Shown here: in pieces, positions 14,301 to 25,800 of the stretch | Layout of the letters: each line of letters begins with the position of its first letter | How positions within the stretch are numbered: the stretch's first letter is position 1 | Assembly: GCA_964057225.1 (NCBI GenBank) | Contig: OZ059899.1 | Coordinates: 13,242,001 to 13,306,000 of the forward strand | Source of the DNA: Auanema rhodensis | Lineage: Eukaryota > Nematoda > Chromadorea > Rhabditida > Rhabditidae | Direction: 5' to 3' | Length of the DNA stretch: 64,000 bases | Translations under genes and position numbers: made by a program | Notes under the pieces: generated by a model | Seen by the model: the letters and a program-made list of their open reading frames with translations, nothing else | Told to the model about the DNA's origin: nothing | Databases searched by the model: none

Positions 14301-16509
14301 CATGTCCATCCACATCGAAATATTTACAGATGAGCTATAAATGCAAGCCAAGTAAGCCATTCGTTCCCTTGCTTTACAACATAAGTATTTAACTTTTTTT
14401 GTTTCAGTTTCTTATGATAATGAATCGTTTTGTTCGAATACAGAAATGCATCTCGAATGCCGAGAAGGTCGACGACTTGCTATTTATTCAGCTACATATG
14501 GGCGACAAGCCAATTCAGACAATAGTCATTGTTCATCTAAATCAGCTCGCGTTCCACAGAAAGGTTTGTCATCTTTTTATATGAAATGTTTTGTTCTTTG
14601 TAAACTTATACAGAGATATGTACATATATATTCATTGAAAATATTTCAACAAAAACTGAATACAAATATTATTATATATTGTGTGTGAAGTGCGAATTTT
14701 TCTCGCAACATATCATGAATTTCATGAATTTCCTAAATAATTTATTTATGATACTTAATAAGATTTTATGATAGTACAAGCTTAAATAATGAGATAATGA
14801 TTAGTTGCGAGAACTTCGTTCGTATGCTGTCAGGCGTAACCAAAGAAGAAGGATTGAATGCTTTTAATGGATTTGGTTCTAATTGTATCCAATCGCCTTA
14901 TATATACAGCCAATAGCTTAAGTCGTCTAGGGCACTTCGAATCTATGAGAGATAGTCTATGAGGGAGCCGTTCTGTGTTTCAAGCTCCACAAACAATTCT
15001 TGATCAACCGTGGTCTTATATGGATTTTTTGGCACAGCACAGCAAGTCTTACATGACTTCTTGCCTAATGATATCCGGCCGATTGGGCAGTGTTCCGTTT
15101 TCATGACTTATCCTCTTGATATAGCTGAAACATCTTCTAAAACAAAAGACTTGAGATGAAAAATAGAAACTATCTATATAAGGAATTTTTCCCTAACTTT
15201 TTTTAGTTTCATTTGAAAGGGAAAGGGGGGGGGGGGTTGGTATTCTAATTGAATCTTAAGCATTGGCTTAGGACACATTTTCATTGTCAAGTAATGCATA
15301 TTAAACGAACTATAATTGAAATGACTGGCAGTTAACCATCAGAAATTGATAAATTCTTATGTTTTCAAGAAATGTGAAAGTTTTTTTTGCAGAATGTTTA
15401 CGAGATGTTTTACCGGCTGTAATTGGATCTTGCCATGCTCAACAAAGTTGTACACTGCATGTGTCTGACCATCAGTTTGATAATCCATGTCCTAAGGATG
15501 TAGATGCTCAGCTGAATATATTATTTATGTGTTGTGAGTTAGCAAAACAATCTTTACAGAGTAATTCTCATTTAAAATAATTTAAGTGAACGAAGAAATC
15601 TTCAGCGAAGACGCTATAAATGGTGAACTTCAATCTTTGGCTGAATACAAAAAGGTGCGATTTGCATGCTTGTCATCTTAAGCTTTTTTTTCTGTTTTTC
15701 AGTACTTTGCCGAGGGTTCTGGGAACTTCGAATTCGATAGAGAACCAGACGAGGAAAAGGAAGATATCGAAGAGTGGGACAAGCCAAAAGAAGAATCAGA
15801 CGAGATAATGGTGTGAACAAAGTTTGTAAATTAGTTGAAACCCCTCCAACTTTAGAAAGAAGATATTCATCCCACTAATGAAGACATCCTGGAAGAACAT
15901 ATTGACAAAATAGTAGAGAAGAAAGTCTATGAAATGAATAACGATGGTAAGCATATTCTGATCATTACCAACATGTATTTTATTTTTTTAGCTACATATG
16001 ACGCTGAAAAACAAAAAAGCCAAGCTACCCAAGCCCTTCCAGAAAAGAACAATGATGCTGTGAATCCAAATATTGTTGGAATAGTGCATGATCTCCTATT
16101 AGTTGGTGAATTCATAAAAGGTTTATTGAAAACTATACTAAATCCGAAACAACTAAATGCTATGTTCAGAGAACAAGGAAAAAGTCATGATCTGCTTTGC
16201 TTTAGCTGTAATATCTGCTTTAATTCTGATTGTCCTCGCTTGCATTATACAGAAATGTTCATCAGGAAATCGCAAACACGCACAACGTCGACCTAAACGA
16301 GTCAGATATTCTATAGAACGAAGTCAGCTTTTGGATAAAGGAAATCCCTGTAGGATTTTAATGAGTAACACTACTGTACTACAGAAATCTTTTCAGATTC
16401 AATGTTAGGAGGTCCATTATCTCTACCAGAAATGGGAGATCCTGATAATGAAACATTCTTCCGATATTCTATATCAACACCGCCTCGATCAAGTCATTAT
16501 GACCTTTGA
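11301..16509 (+). CDS. eva-1: EVA-1-like receptor, two SUEL-type galactose-binding lectin domains and one TM segment
   Basis: In C. elegans EVA-1 is a cell-surface co-receptor with UNC-40 and SAX-3 for MADD-4 and Slit in muscle-arm and axon guidance. My 12-exon model closes in frame to 472 residues. Exons: 11301-11400, 13227-13329, 13377-13482, 14228-14351, 14408-14563, 15393-15533, 15587-15654, 15703-15810, 15856-15946, 15992-16120, 16170-16349, 16397-16509. Order: signal peptide MAFYYILFINIICVYSISA; SUEL 1 (ACDGEKVTLHCP, FYGRVVPESQLCP, YLQMSYKCKP); SUEL 2 (MHLECREGRRLAIYSATYGR, CTLHVSDHQFDNPCP); an acidic stretch; a TM helix near MICFALAVISALILIVLACI; a basic KHAQRRPKRVR stop-transfer; and a short tail ending SISTPPRSSHYDL. 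An in-frame ATG at 11202 could add 33 residues, but the signal peptide favours 11301. The exon 7 acceptor (ttaag) is the weakest junction. Confidence 0.9.
11401..13226 (+). other. Large first intron of the EVA-1 gene
   Basis: An intron of 1,826 bases between the signal-peptide exon and the first lectin exon, very long compared with the 43-60 base introns common here. It is AT-rich. One 42-codon frame (11629 onward, starting MSKEDCFRLL) is open on the + strand but has no supporting context. First introns of nematode neuronal genes often carry enhancers. I see no specific motif here. Confidence 0.6.
15225..15236 (+). repeat. G12 homopolymer in an EVA-1 intron
   Basis: Twelve consecutive G residues, preceded by GGGAAA, in otherwise AT-rich intron sequence (intron 14564-15392). 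Such tracts are length-variable and error-prone in sequencing, and could form G-rich secondary structure in the transcript. Confidence 0.9.
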
Positions 16510-16735
16510 ATCGTTACGTTGGAACATTCTCTGGTTCCAGCAATTCGTATGTCATAAGATTTCAAATATAATATTGAATTCTCCTCTGTGATCTGATATC
16601 ATGCTAAACGAGTACTGTTATTTTTCTTCAACTTTTCTGCAATATGCTTGCTAATATATCACTTTAACTTTTCTAAACAACTCTTTCATGTGCATATTAA
16701 AAACTTTTATCTTTGATATTGTTGAACAAAATATA
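16510..16735. other. Convergent 3' region of EVA-1 and the proprotein convertase
   Basis: Only 226 bases separate the EVA-1 stop (+) from the convertase stop (-). The clearest + strand AATAAA is at 16738-16743, immediately on the far side of the opposing stop codon, so the two 3' ends probably overlap in antisense. There is no gene in this stretch. Confidence 0.5.
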
Positions 16736-19234
16736 TTAATAAAGAATTTTTACGTTCTTCATAACATTGGTCTTCGTACCAATCACACGGAGATTCAAAT
16801 GATGCACATCGCCACCCTCTTTACCCTACAAATTCAAAACTTATGCTCTGAGAGAATATTCGTCAGCTTACTTTATCCATCACATGAAGTTTCCAAGTTC
16901 CTTGCGGATTTTCTCCCCAAAAATGTGTAGCAACAAATGGCCAATTCAAAATGCCAAATTCTGAATCATCGTATAGACGTTGCCGAAGAAGACGAATTTT
17001 AGTTCCTGTAATTACCAGCATACATTCAAAACCAGAAAATATGAATATAGTACCTGATGGTGATTCCAAATCAATAACAATGTCTCCTCTGCGAGGATGT
17101 TTAATTGAAATCGAAAGTTCTATTTTCTCAATGAAGTTAATTTCTGCCGAGGTGTTCACACAACCAGCAAACGGAATTTCAATAATAGCAGCAGAATCAT
17201 TAGTGAAAAACCTGTAACAATTCATTGAGGCAAACAATACTAACATATAAAATGTACTTGTTGCTAAGCTTCAGTTCTTTGCTACACATTGATTCCGGCT
17301 CTACAGTCTTCCACACCACAGCATTTTTGACCAACTTGTTAGCATCAAGTGATCCAAAACCAAATAGCCGAGACACATGTAATCCTTATATTGTATTGCT
17401 ATTGAAAAATTAAAGTCACATCAAGAAATACCTGCAGCATTTATCTGCCATAGATCAGGATTTTTGGCTACCATTTTCTCATAATTACTTGTATATACAA
17501 TCAAATATTGGATATCTCGTTGACTCAGATTAGGGCTTAAAGAGTTAGATTAGTCTTAATCTTACGATCATTTATACAAACTATTTCTTTTTATATTATT
17601 ATTAAGAATTATTAAAATTAAAGCCTAACAGAAACAAAATGAATTTCTTACTTAGCTTCAAGAACAAGTGCCAAAACGCTTGACGCGAGTGGAGCTGCAG
17701 CCGATGAACCAGTAAAATGGGTACAAGCTCCATTCACATCTGTTGTAGGCTAAAGCTCAAGAATTATATTAATACAATACTATCAAAACTATGATTTTAC
17801 TTACAAAGCCTTTACCAGATCCAGTAAACACCGATGCAATAATAGCTGGACATCCCTCTGCATACCATGTTGGATTTCCATCCTTATCTGAGATACCAAA
17901 TGTAAGCTAAATTAAGAGGTTGAAAAGAGTAATATCGAATTCAACCTAACAGTATGAATATTGCTGGCATATCCATCCATAGAACAATCATCATATTCTA
18001 AGCCTCCGTTTCCCGAAGCCCATACATAGATGGAACCTCGTCCAGCTCTTCCCTAATTTAGTAAAATTTATAATAATATCTTATATGACTAAATACCATT
18101 TTACTTCCTTTAGCTAATGCCATACGAGCCAAGCGATGAGGACCCTCCATTGAACGGCCATCATCCTTAGGTCCCCAACTAACAGAGTAAATATCTATCT
18201 GAAAAAACAATAGAAAAACATGAAATGAAAAATTAAGAATACATCTTCATATTTATGAAATAAGGCTTCTCCTTCCATTATGTCATTTATTGTTGATACT
18301 CCACCTAACATTTTCAGTCCTAATAAGCAAATTGTTTTCATAAAATATCAGAACAATCGTTCTTACCAGCTATCTGTGATCCGTAAGCTGCACCAGTACC
18401 ACATACTGATGAAGCTGACATTGCGATAATACCAGCACAATTTGTTCCATGACTAACATAATAATATGAAAATTCATTAGCTTTGAGCTTTATTGAGCAA
18501 CTTACTGATTATCATCATCATTTTCAGGCATAGCATCAATTTTATCATGAGTAAAGTCAAAAGATAAATCTGCCCTATATGAAGCTGAAAGTGCAGGATG
18601 AGAATAGTCTACTCCGTCATCCTGAACATAAATTAATTTTAATTTTCAAAATAATTCAATTTTACCAGAATAGCAACTACTATTCCTTTTCCTGTGTTTC
18701 CCTTGTGATGAAGCTTTTCTATGTTTTGCAATGTTTCAGATATGTTTACTGGTTTATCAGGTCCTGGAGATAATCTTTTATCTCGCACTAAAGGACGAAC
18801 ATGTTCCGACCATTTAATCTTAAAAAAATGCAAAGAAAAACATTATCTTATAATCATACTTTGCTTGGCAATTGATCAGATCTTGGATAGTTAACAGAGC
18901 GACGAGGCCTGTAAGCTTTTTTAGCAACGAAAACGTTGGGGAAAGAGTGAAGCTAAAACCATATGCGGTTTAATATTAAATGAAAATGGATGTATTAAAC
19001 TCTTTTTAAAATATGAAATCCATGCTCAGCTGCTAGAACATCAATAGGTTGATGGTCAGCGGGCTCTGCTTCAATTAAAAAAATGTCATCGGAATTGTAA
19101 TCAATAACAGTCGGAGCTTGTTCAAATTCAACTCCGTTAGCAATAAGAGAAATAATATTTGTTAAAATCCGTTCGTTCGTAGCAGTATTTATTGATGCGA
19201 CTTGTAGTGAAATAAGAAATATTAGAAATAACAT
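16736..19234 (-). CDS. aex-5: Kexin/furin-type proprotein convertase (subtilisin S8B), AEX-5-like
   Basis: Calcium-dependent serine protease of the secretory pathway that cuts prohormones and proneuropeptides at dibasic sites. A hydrophobic signal peptide ([15 protein letters not shown]) leads a prodomain with [20 protein letters not shown] and a basic cleavage site YRPRR|SV; a second basic site, LVRDKR, follows. Catalytic residues are all visible: Asp in [14 protein letters not shown], His in DDDNHGTNCAG, the oxyanion Asn in WASGNGG, Ser in [14 protein letters not shown] complete P domain follows ([37 protein letters not shown]), and the last exon (acceptor tttgtag) supplies [17 protein letters not shown] and a stop. 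It ends right after the P domain, with no Cys-rich region or membrane anchor, so it should be soluble and secreted. The family call is firm. The aex-5 symbol rests on architecture and on lying beside eva-1, as I recall for C. elegans, and could instead be another kpc paralogue. Confidence 0.85.
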
Positions 19235-19476
19235 CACATATGAATAATCGTGTGTGTGGTTGACAAAGGAAAAATTGATAAAATCATTTCTTTCAATGGA
19301 GGTTTATGAGATAAGCAGCAAGAAGACTATGTCATTATTATCTTTTTTATGGAAATGGCTGGTAGTTAAAAGGTTCATCATATGAGTTTTAGGCATGAGG
19401 AAAGGTCTCTAAGCTACATGCTTCATCAAAATTACATCATAATAACCGATCTACGAGTTAATCAAGATGTTATAGA
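19235..19476 (-). other. Short spacer between two tandem - strand genes
   Basis: 242 bases between the colmedin stop and the convertase start, both on -. The distance fits either a polycistronic (SL2-type) spacer or a compact promoter. No coding potential is seen. Confidence 0.4.
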
Positions 19477-22460
19477 TTATTTGGCTAACCACTGTAAATG
19501 TGCAGGAACTGTTAACAAATAGCCATGGTCATAAACGTAGATACGCTTGTCGTATGGGTTGTATGATACCATGTTTGCATTCCTTGAATTATACTTCTAA
19601 TGAATCATCAAAAAGTTCATTATTACCTATAGAGATTGATCCATTTAATGTTAGGTTTTGAGTACAATTGTCTATAAAAATCGTACGAAGTTGATACATA
19701 TGTTGATTGTTCATGACCACTATCAATCTGTAACAAAGATTTCCAGTAGAAATTCATGAAAATGAATTAAATTGAACTTTGATTCGAAGTGAAGACATCT
19801 GTACAGAACAGGAAAAAAAACTTACAGTGTATAGTACTCCACATATTACAATTCCATTAGAGATTTGAGAATGATTTATGAGTGTAAGGTTGAATGTCTC
19901 ATAAATTGTCAAATTATTTATATCAACCTTAATTAGTAAATATATATATAGTAAAACTGGATTCAGAATAACAAATGTTTACCTTAGAAACGCTTAAAAA
20001 TTTTTCTTTTTCATAATGGAACATCACCCATAGAGCATTTTCATCAATTGCCAAATCAAAATAGTTGAGTGATCGATTGAAAAGATACTATAAGTTGTTA
20101 ACAATAATTTGAAAAAAACATGAATTCAAATTTTGCCAAGTATTTTCAATTATTTTTTCATTATTGTCTGTTACAGATTGCCGACCCCTTTCTTAACAAT
20201 GAATATGGCTATGTTTCATCTCATGAAATTCATGTATACGTGATTTACCCTTTCACGTGTTCGCGTGCACTTAATTTGCACTTTTTAAATTTCAATTTAT
20301 TATGATTCAGAAGAAATGTGTCTACCCCCCGAAAGTGTATAGCAAATTCATTTGATAAAGAAAATCCCTTACGATAATATTAGAATAAACACATGTGCAT
20401 CTTGTTCATGGACGTCATCTCTTCTCCCATACATATCATCATCTGCCTACTATGCAAATCCCGTTCAATGAACTGCATATACAGGCAGTAATCAATCATT
20501 CCGCGCTCGCAGAGTGAAATGACATCAATGATATCAGATTTCGGATCCTTATTATCTGTATCTTTCTTCATACGAAGTAGTTATTGCATTCGTCAAGCTG
20601 TCCGCCCCTCCTCGCCTCATCGTTCATCAACATCAGTATTAGTACTAGCTATAGTAAAAAAGGTGATATTAGTGAGAACTAGATTAGATGCAATGGCTAA
20701 GCCCCCCCACTAGTACAACTTCATGATTATACAGGAATAAACCCCTTTACGACCATTCAATGCAGGCATTCACAAACTACTAGATGTTTGTGTTGTGCTT
20801 ATGTTTTTCCCTTTTGTCTTTATACTTATTGTCGCGGACTCTCTTGAAAAGAAGCAGTTCTTTCACATTGCTGCGAGGATACACACTGTTTACATAAGAG
20901 ATGATTGGGCATCATTATGATTTGAAGCGAACTTACGTTCTCTCCTTTATATGCTGCTCCCTCTATGTCTATTTCATCGTATCGTTCTGAATAGAACTCG
21001 AATTTCGCAATTTTTGGGAATCCTGCCCTGTGATAGAAGATTGAACCATTAAAAACTAAATGATTTGTCCCGTCGAAGACATATGGCAGACGATGTCTAA
21101 ACAACAATCAAAATATTGACATAAGTAGAGAATCTCAGATTGCTGATAACATACGTCCTCCAGACGTGTTCACGCCTTAGATCTGCTTCAGTTCTGAACT
21201 CTAAAACTTCATTTCCTTCAAAATGGTTCATCAGATAACGCTTGTGAGTATCCTAAATATATATTGATGAGCGTTCGTTCAATATAAAAAAATCATTTTA
21301 TAAACTCATCAGTTACTATTCTTACATCGCCTGTCCTCGGATAGGCATCCCGCATCCAACTTCCGAAATACGTAGTTGCATGAGAATGGAATATCGGTTT
21401 TCCAACTGACTGTAGTTTGCAATCTGCAATTTGATACCTCAACGTTTGGGAAAGCGACGAATATTCAGATTATAAATTCTGTCACTCACGAGCAGTAGCT
21501 CCTTGTATGTAAGCAACTTGAGTTGTTGCTTCTTCTTTGTGCTCTGGTTCGAATATATCGGTGAAGTTCGATATACAAACTTTCATACATGTTTCAACTT
21601 CAGAACTATTGGAAATCAACTATACAAAAAAATATAAAGATCTTTCTCAGTTTTGAGAACCTGTTGAATAATTTCAGGAATAGATTTATCAACCATTTTG
21701 GGACTTTCGATTTGGTCAACAACTGTCATCTTATCTGAACATTTCATCTCCTCAACCTGAAAAGCTTGAGATTAATCTGATTAGTCAGTTTTTTGACAAA
21801 TTAATAGACAAAAGGTAAACCTTAGGACATTGGAACGAACGATTAATTAAGAATTCGTCCTTCACTGGACATTGTGTGCAATCAGCATCTAAACCTGAGA
21901 TTCCCGGTGGACCTGTTAAACAATTAGTTTTTTTGCATTGAAAAATGAAGAAATACCTTGAGGACCAGGATGTCCGGGAACACCCATAAGACCTGGACGT
22001 CCCACAGGTCCCGGAGCACCCGTTTTTCTAAAAAAAAAAATCATATTACCAAGCTGCATGTACCAACCCTGTGCTTCCTTTTGGACCCGGAGGACCTGGA
22101 GAACCACGATCAGAGTTGCTTATATCAGTACAATATTTATGTATCTCAACACATTTCTCCATTAATTCTCCGACCTGTACATCAATATGTTTACTCAGTA
22201 AACCATATTTCAAACTTTAATCTTAGACAGCGACGTGAGCCATAAGTGACTACCGTTTGAGGACGTTTGATTCGCAGCTCTTTTCACTCTGTTATTAGGT
22301 TTCGAACAATCACATATGTCAGATACATCACTTATTCTGAAGACATGTCATAAATCAACTGAAGACATCAATCTCACCTTATATGGATATGAATAAAAGC
22401 TACAATAGTTAATATAGTAATTAAAAAATTAAAGAATATGGGAAGAGTGCAGAAGCCCAT
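19477..22460 (-). CDS. Colmedin: type II membrane protein with collagen repeat and olfactomedin domain (UNC-122/COF-2/gliomedin-like)
   Basis: The architecture matches nematode colmedins and vertebrate gliomedin, which act at neuromuscular junctions and nodes. A membrane segment (FFNFLITILTIVAFIHIHI) follows a short N-terminus. Then come Gly-X-Y triplets near 22107-21916 (GAPGPVGRPGLMGVPGHPGP), a Cys-containing linker (CTQCPVKDEFLINRSFQCP), and an olfactomedin domain: GKPIFHSHATTYFGSWMRD, HRLPYVFDGTNHLVFNGSIF, NRSLNYFDLAIDENALWVMF, ending NMVSYNPYDKRIYVYDHGYL and a short tail. Exon AAYKGEN joins YLFNRSLNYFD in phase 0 across an 849-base intron (20088-20936). The start is uncertain: the first in-frame Met is at 22460, but the frame stays open to an acceptor near 22495, so a further 5' exon is likely. 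UNC-122 and COF-2 cannot be told apart here. Confidence 0.85.
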
Positions 22461-22885
22461 CCTGCCACTAATTCGAAATAGGATATCATTCTCTGTGAAA
22501 TTATAAACATATACGAATGCGTAAGTTTACTAATTTATAGAAACCGACAATGATTGAAAATCACAATGAGAAACCAACGTTGGAACAACCAAAGACATTA
22601 TTATATAATCGAACGTAATAGAAACAATTCAGATTAGAGCAAATACTAAACAAAATAATTTTAACATCGAAACCATAGAACATCTGAAACACTTCTTAAC
22701 GGGTAGTACTCCCTAGATCTCGTACAAAGCATTGAGTTGATAGTGCACAAAGAAATACTAATGTAGAATATTACTAACAATTTCTAGACGTGTTACACAC
22801 GATCTAAAACTAACAGGAAACACAGGTGCATGGCAAGAGCTTATAAACACCGGATGGAACAAGAATGTGCAAATGAGCAAATATA
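22461..22885 (-). other. Spacer between Nup153 and colmedin genes
   Basis: About 425 bases, AT-rich, on the path between two - strand genes. It contains the acceptor-like ttataatttcacag (read on -) just upstream of the colmedin membrane exon, and a 22-codon frame MSLVVPTLV... at about 22600-22530 whose donor phase does not fit. The first colmedin exon may lie here. Confidence 0.4.
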
Positions 22886-25800
22886 TTATTTTTTAACCAT
22901 TCTTCTTCTAGCTGTGGCCAGTTTTCGTGTTTGTCCGCCTGCTCCACCTCTGGAAAAATTAAGGTTTATTACTCATTTAATTAAAGAAAACTGACTGGAA
23001 AGCAAAGGATCCTCCTGGTGCTTCCGCACTATTACCACCAAACATAACTGGGGCAGCTGGTTGGGATTGGAACGCTAAAGCTGGAGCTGGAGCTGGAGCT
23101 GGGGCACCTCCACTAAAGTTGAAGGTAGAGCTTCCTAGTGATGTTTGTCCAAATTGGAAAGGTTGAGCACCTGTAGGAGCTGCTGGGACACCGAATTGGA
23201 AAGGCCTGAAGGAATATTTGATTATGCGCACTTGTACATGAGCTTACTTGGACATATCTGTATTCCCTGCGAAAAGTGAATTAGTTGAAGAGCTAGCAGA
23301 CAATGATGGAACAGAAGGAGCTTCGTTTCCGAAGACTGAGGCTCCAAAGGAAGGTGTGCTGCTACTCATTCCGAATCCTTGTGACCTAAAATACATGTAC
23401 GATACAATCACAATAAAATTGAACTCTTACGAATTATTAGATGAAAACAAATTTGTAGCGGCAGGAGCAGCTGGGGCTGGAGTTGCAGTAGGAGCAGTAG
23501 AGGAAGTTGAGCCAAAAGCGAAAGGTAATGCAGAAGCAGTGGTGTTAGAGCCTGAACCCAAAAATGAGCGCTTAGCAGGTAAATCATCTTTGGAAGAGCT
23601 GGCTGCAGAGAACAAATCTAAAGCAAATCCAAGGTTATGTATTCATCCCAGAAAATTAACTCACTTGTTTTATCCGAGGAACCACCAAATAATGGTTTCT
23701 TTTCCTCTGAAGTCGATGGCTTAAAGGCGAAGCTACTATCGGTTGAAGCTGATGCTCCAAACAGGCTTCCTGAACCTCCAAAAAGATTAGATGTTCCTGA
23801 AGATGGAGCAGCCCCAAAAGAGGGAACTGCTGTGGAAGTTGGGGCAATAGCAGCCACAGATGCAACTGGGGCAGTTGAAGTAGCCGCCTGTCCGAAGAGT
23901 CCTAGCTTTGGAGGCTCAGTACCACTTGTTCCAAAAGCATTTGACAAGCTAGAGGAATTTCCAAAAAGTGGTTTAGATGTATCACTGCTTCCAAAAAGTT
24001 TTGGAGCTTCGGTAGATTTCGGTACTTCAGGAGCAGAACCAAAACTTATCTTAGGTTTTTCCGCAGAAGTTGTTGCAGCGCTGTTGCCAAATAAAGGCTT
24101 TGAAGCAGCCAGCGAACCTGAACCTAACAAGGGATTTGTTGGAATCGCAGGAGCTACTGTGGTAGCAGCAGAAACAGGAGCGCCAAACAAAAGCTTACTA
24201 GTATCACTTGGAGCTCCGAAGAGTGGCTTCACAGTTTCAACGGGTTTAGCAGTTGTTTCGACTTTAGATGAATCTGCTGATCCACCAAATGCAAACACTG
24301 ATTTACTCGTTTCAGGTGCTTTGGTTGGCTCGATAGTGGCCGGTGTTGGTTGAACTGTAGCAGTTGAAGATCCAAAGAGAGGCTTGTTTGAGGAAAAACC
24401 TCCAAATGCAGGCTTTGATGTTTCTGTGGAACTTGGTGCAGTCTTGGAAGCAGCTACACCAAATGCTGGGGCAACCGCCGTTGAGGCAGTAGCTTTTTCA
24501 CCTGTGCCGAAAGATGGAGTAGATGTCGTTTCGGATTTTTGAACGCTCAGGCCAAAGGAAGGAGCAGAGCTAAAATTACAATTATAAAAATAGAATTAAA
24601 TTCAATCACGAATACCTGGTAGTAACTGAAGTATTAGATGTAGATGTACTGGGTGTAGAAGAAGGTCCAGAACCAAAACCGAAAGCTGGTTTGGCAGAAC
24701 TTGAAGAGGATCCACCAACGCCAAAGGAAAATCCAGTGCTACCAGTTGAGGTACCAAAACTTTGAGGTTTGAAAGCCTTGTCACCGAAAACGTTCGAGCT
24801 ACTAGATGTACTAGCAGCACTTTTGTATTTAACATAACCACAGCATTGGCATTTGTCAAGTTTGGCCTGAAATATAACGATAAAACTATATAAACATTTA
24901 GTAACATACTGTATTCTTGACAAAGCAATCAGGGCAATCCCAATCAACCCGCTTCTCCTCCTCCTTTTTCTGCTGGTGTCCGCAACAAACACACTTGTCA
25001 TCAGAAGACTTAACATCAATGTTACACAGTAAAAATGACTATAAGATCGTACCTTGTTAGAAACAAAGCAATCCGGACAGTTCCAGGAAGTACTGGCAGC
25101 CTTAGGAGCTGAGGGAGCCTTAACATCCTCTACTGGCTTGGTTACGATAGGATTTGACTCCACAGTAGCACTTGGTTTAGCAGAAGAGTCATCAGCTTTT
25201 TTCTCCATATCCCTATTTTGAGGCGAAATGCTCTTGGATGAGAAAGGAGTTGCACTACTCTCACTATCAGTAGAAGTGGGAGGGCGTGATTCCTTCTAAA
25301 AAAAAAAAAATTTTTTTTTTTAATATATAATTTCAACAATTTACCTTGTCAGATTGCTCAGATTGTACACCGGTACTACTGTCAGATCCAGAGCTGGAGC
25401 CTTCAGAATCAGGCACACTGCTCGATTCCGAGTCGGAAGTTTCATCTTCGTTATCATCGCTTGGAGTTAAAACACCGTTCTCAAACCGGTTTTCTTTAGG
25501 TGGAGCAAAAGAGAAAACAATGTCATCGAGAAATCCTTTTGCAGGAGCAGCAAAGGCAGGAAGTGAGACAGACTAGAAAAATATATATTTAAGAATTATT
25601 TATTAAAAAATTACCGGCACTGAAGGCAATGGAGTCAAGTTATCATCTTCCAAATCCTTAGCACTGAAAACATTTCTACCCTTACCATCGCTTCCTAAAT
25701 GTTCTTAGTTTTTTAATGTAAATTTGTATATATATAAACCTTTCAATACTGGTTGAGGCTTCCGTGTTTCAGTGAGATCTTTCTTTTTTTCCTTTACGGG

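Noticed and set aside
21958-22245. + strand frame across the colmedin collagen exon
   Set aside because: Antisense shadow of the Gly-X-Y coding sequence on -.
23637-24353. 238-codon open frame on + through the Nup153 FG region
   Set aside because: It is the antisense of the FG-repeat coding exon. Its regular Pro/Ala/Gly/Lys pattern mirrors the repeat codons, and the sense strand has the zinc fingers, splice sites and Nup153 tail.
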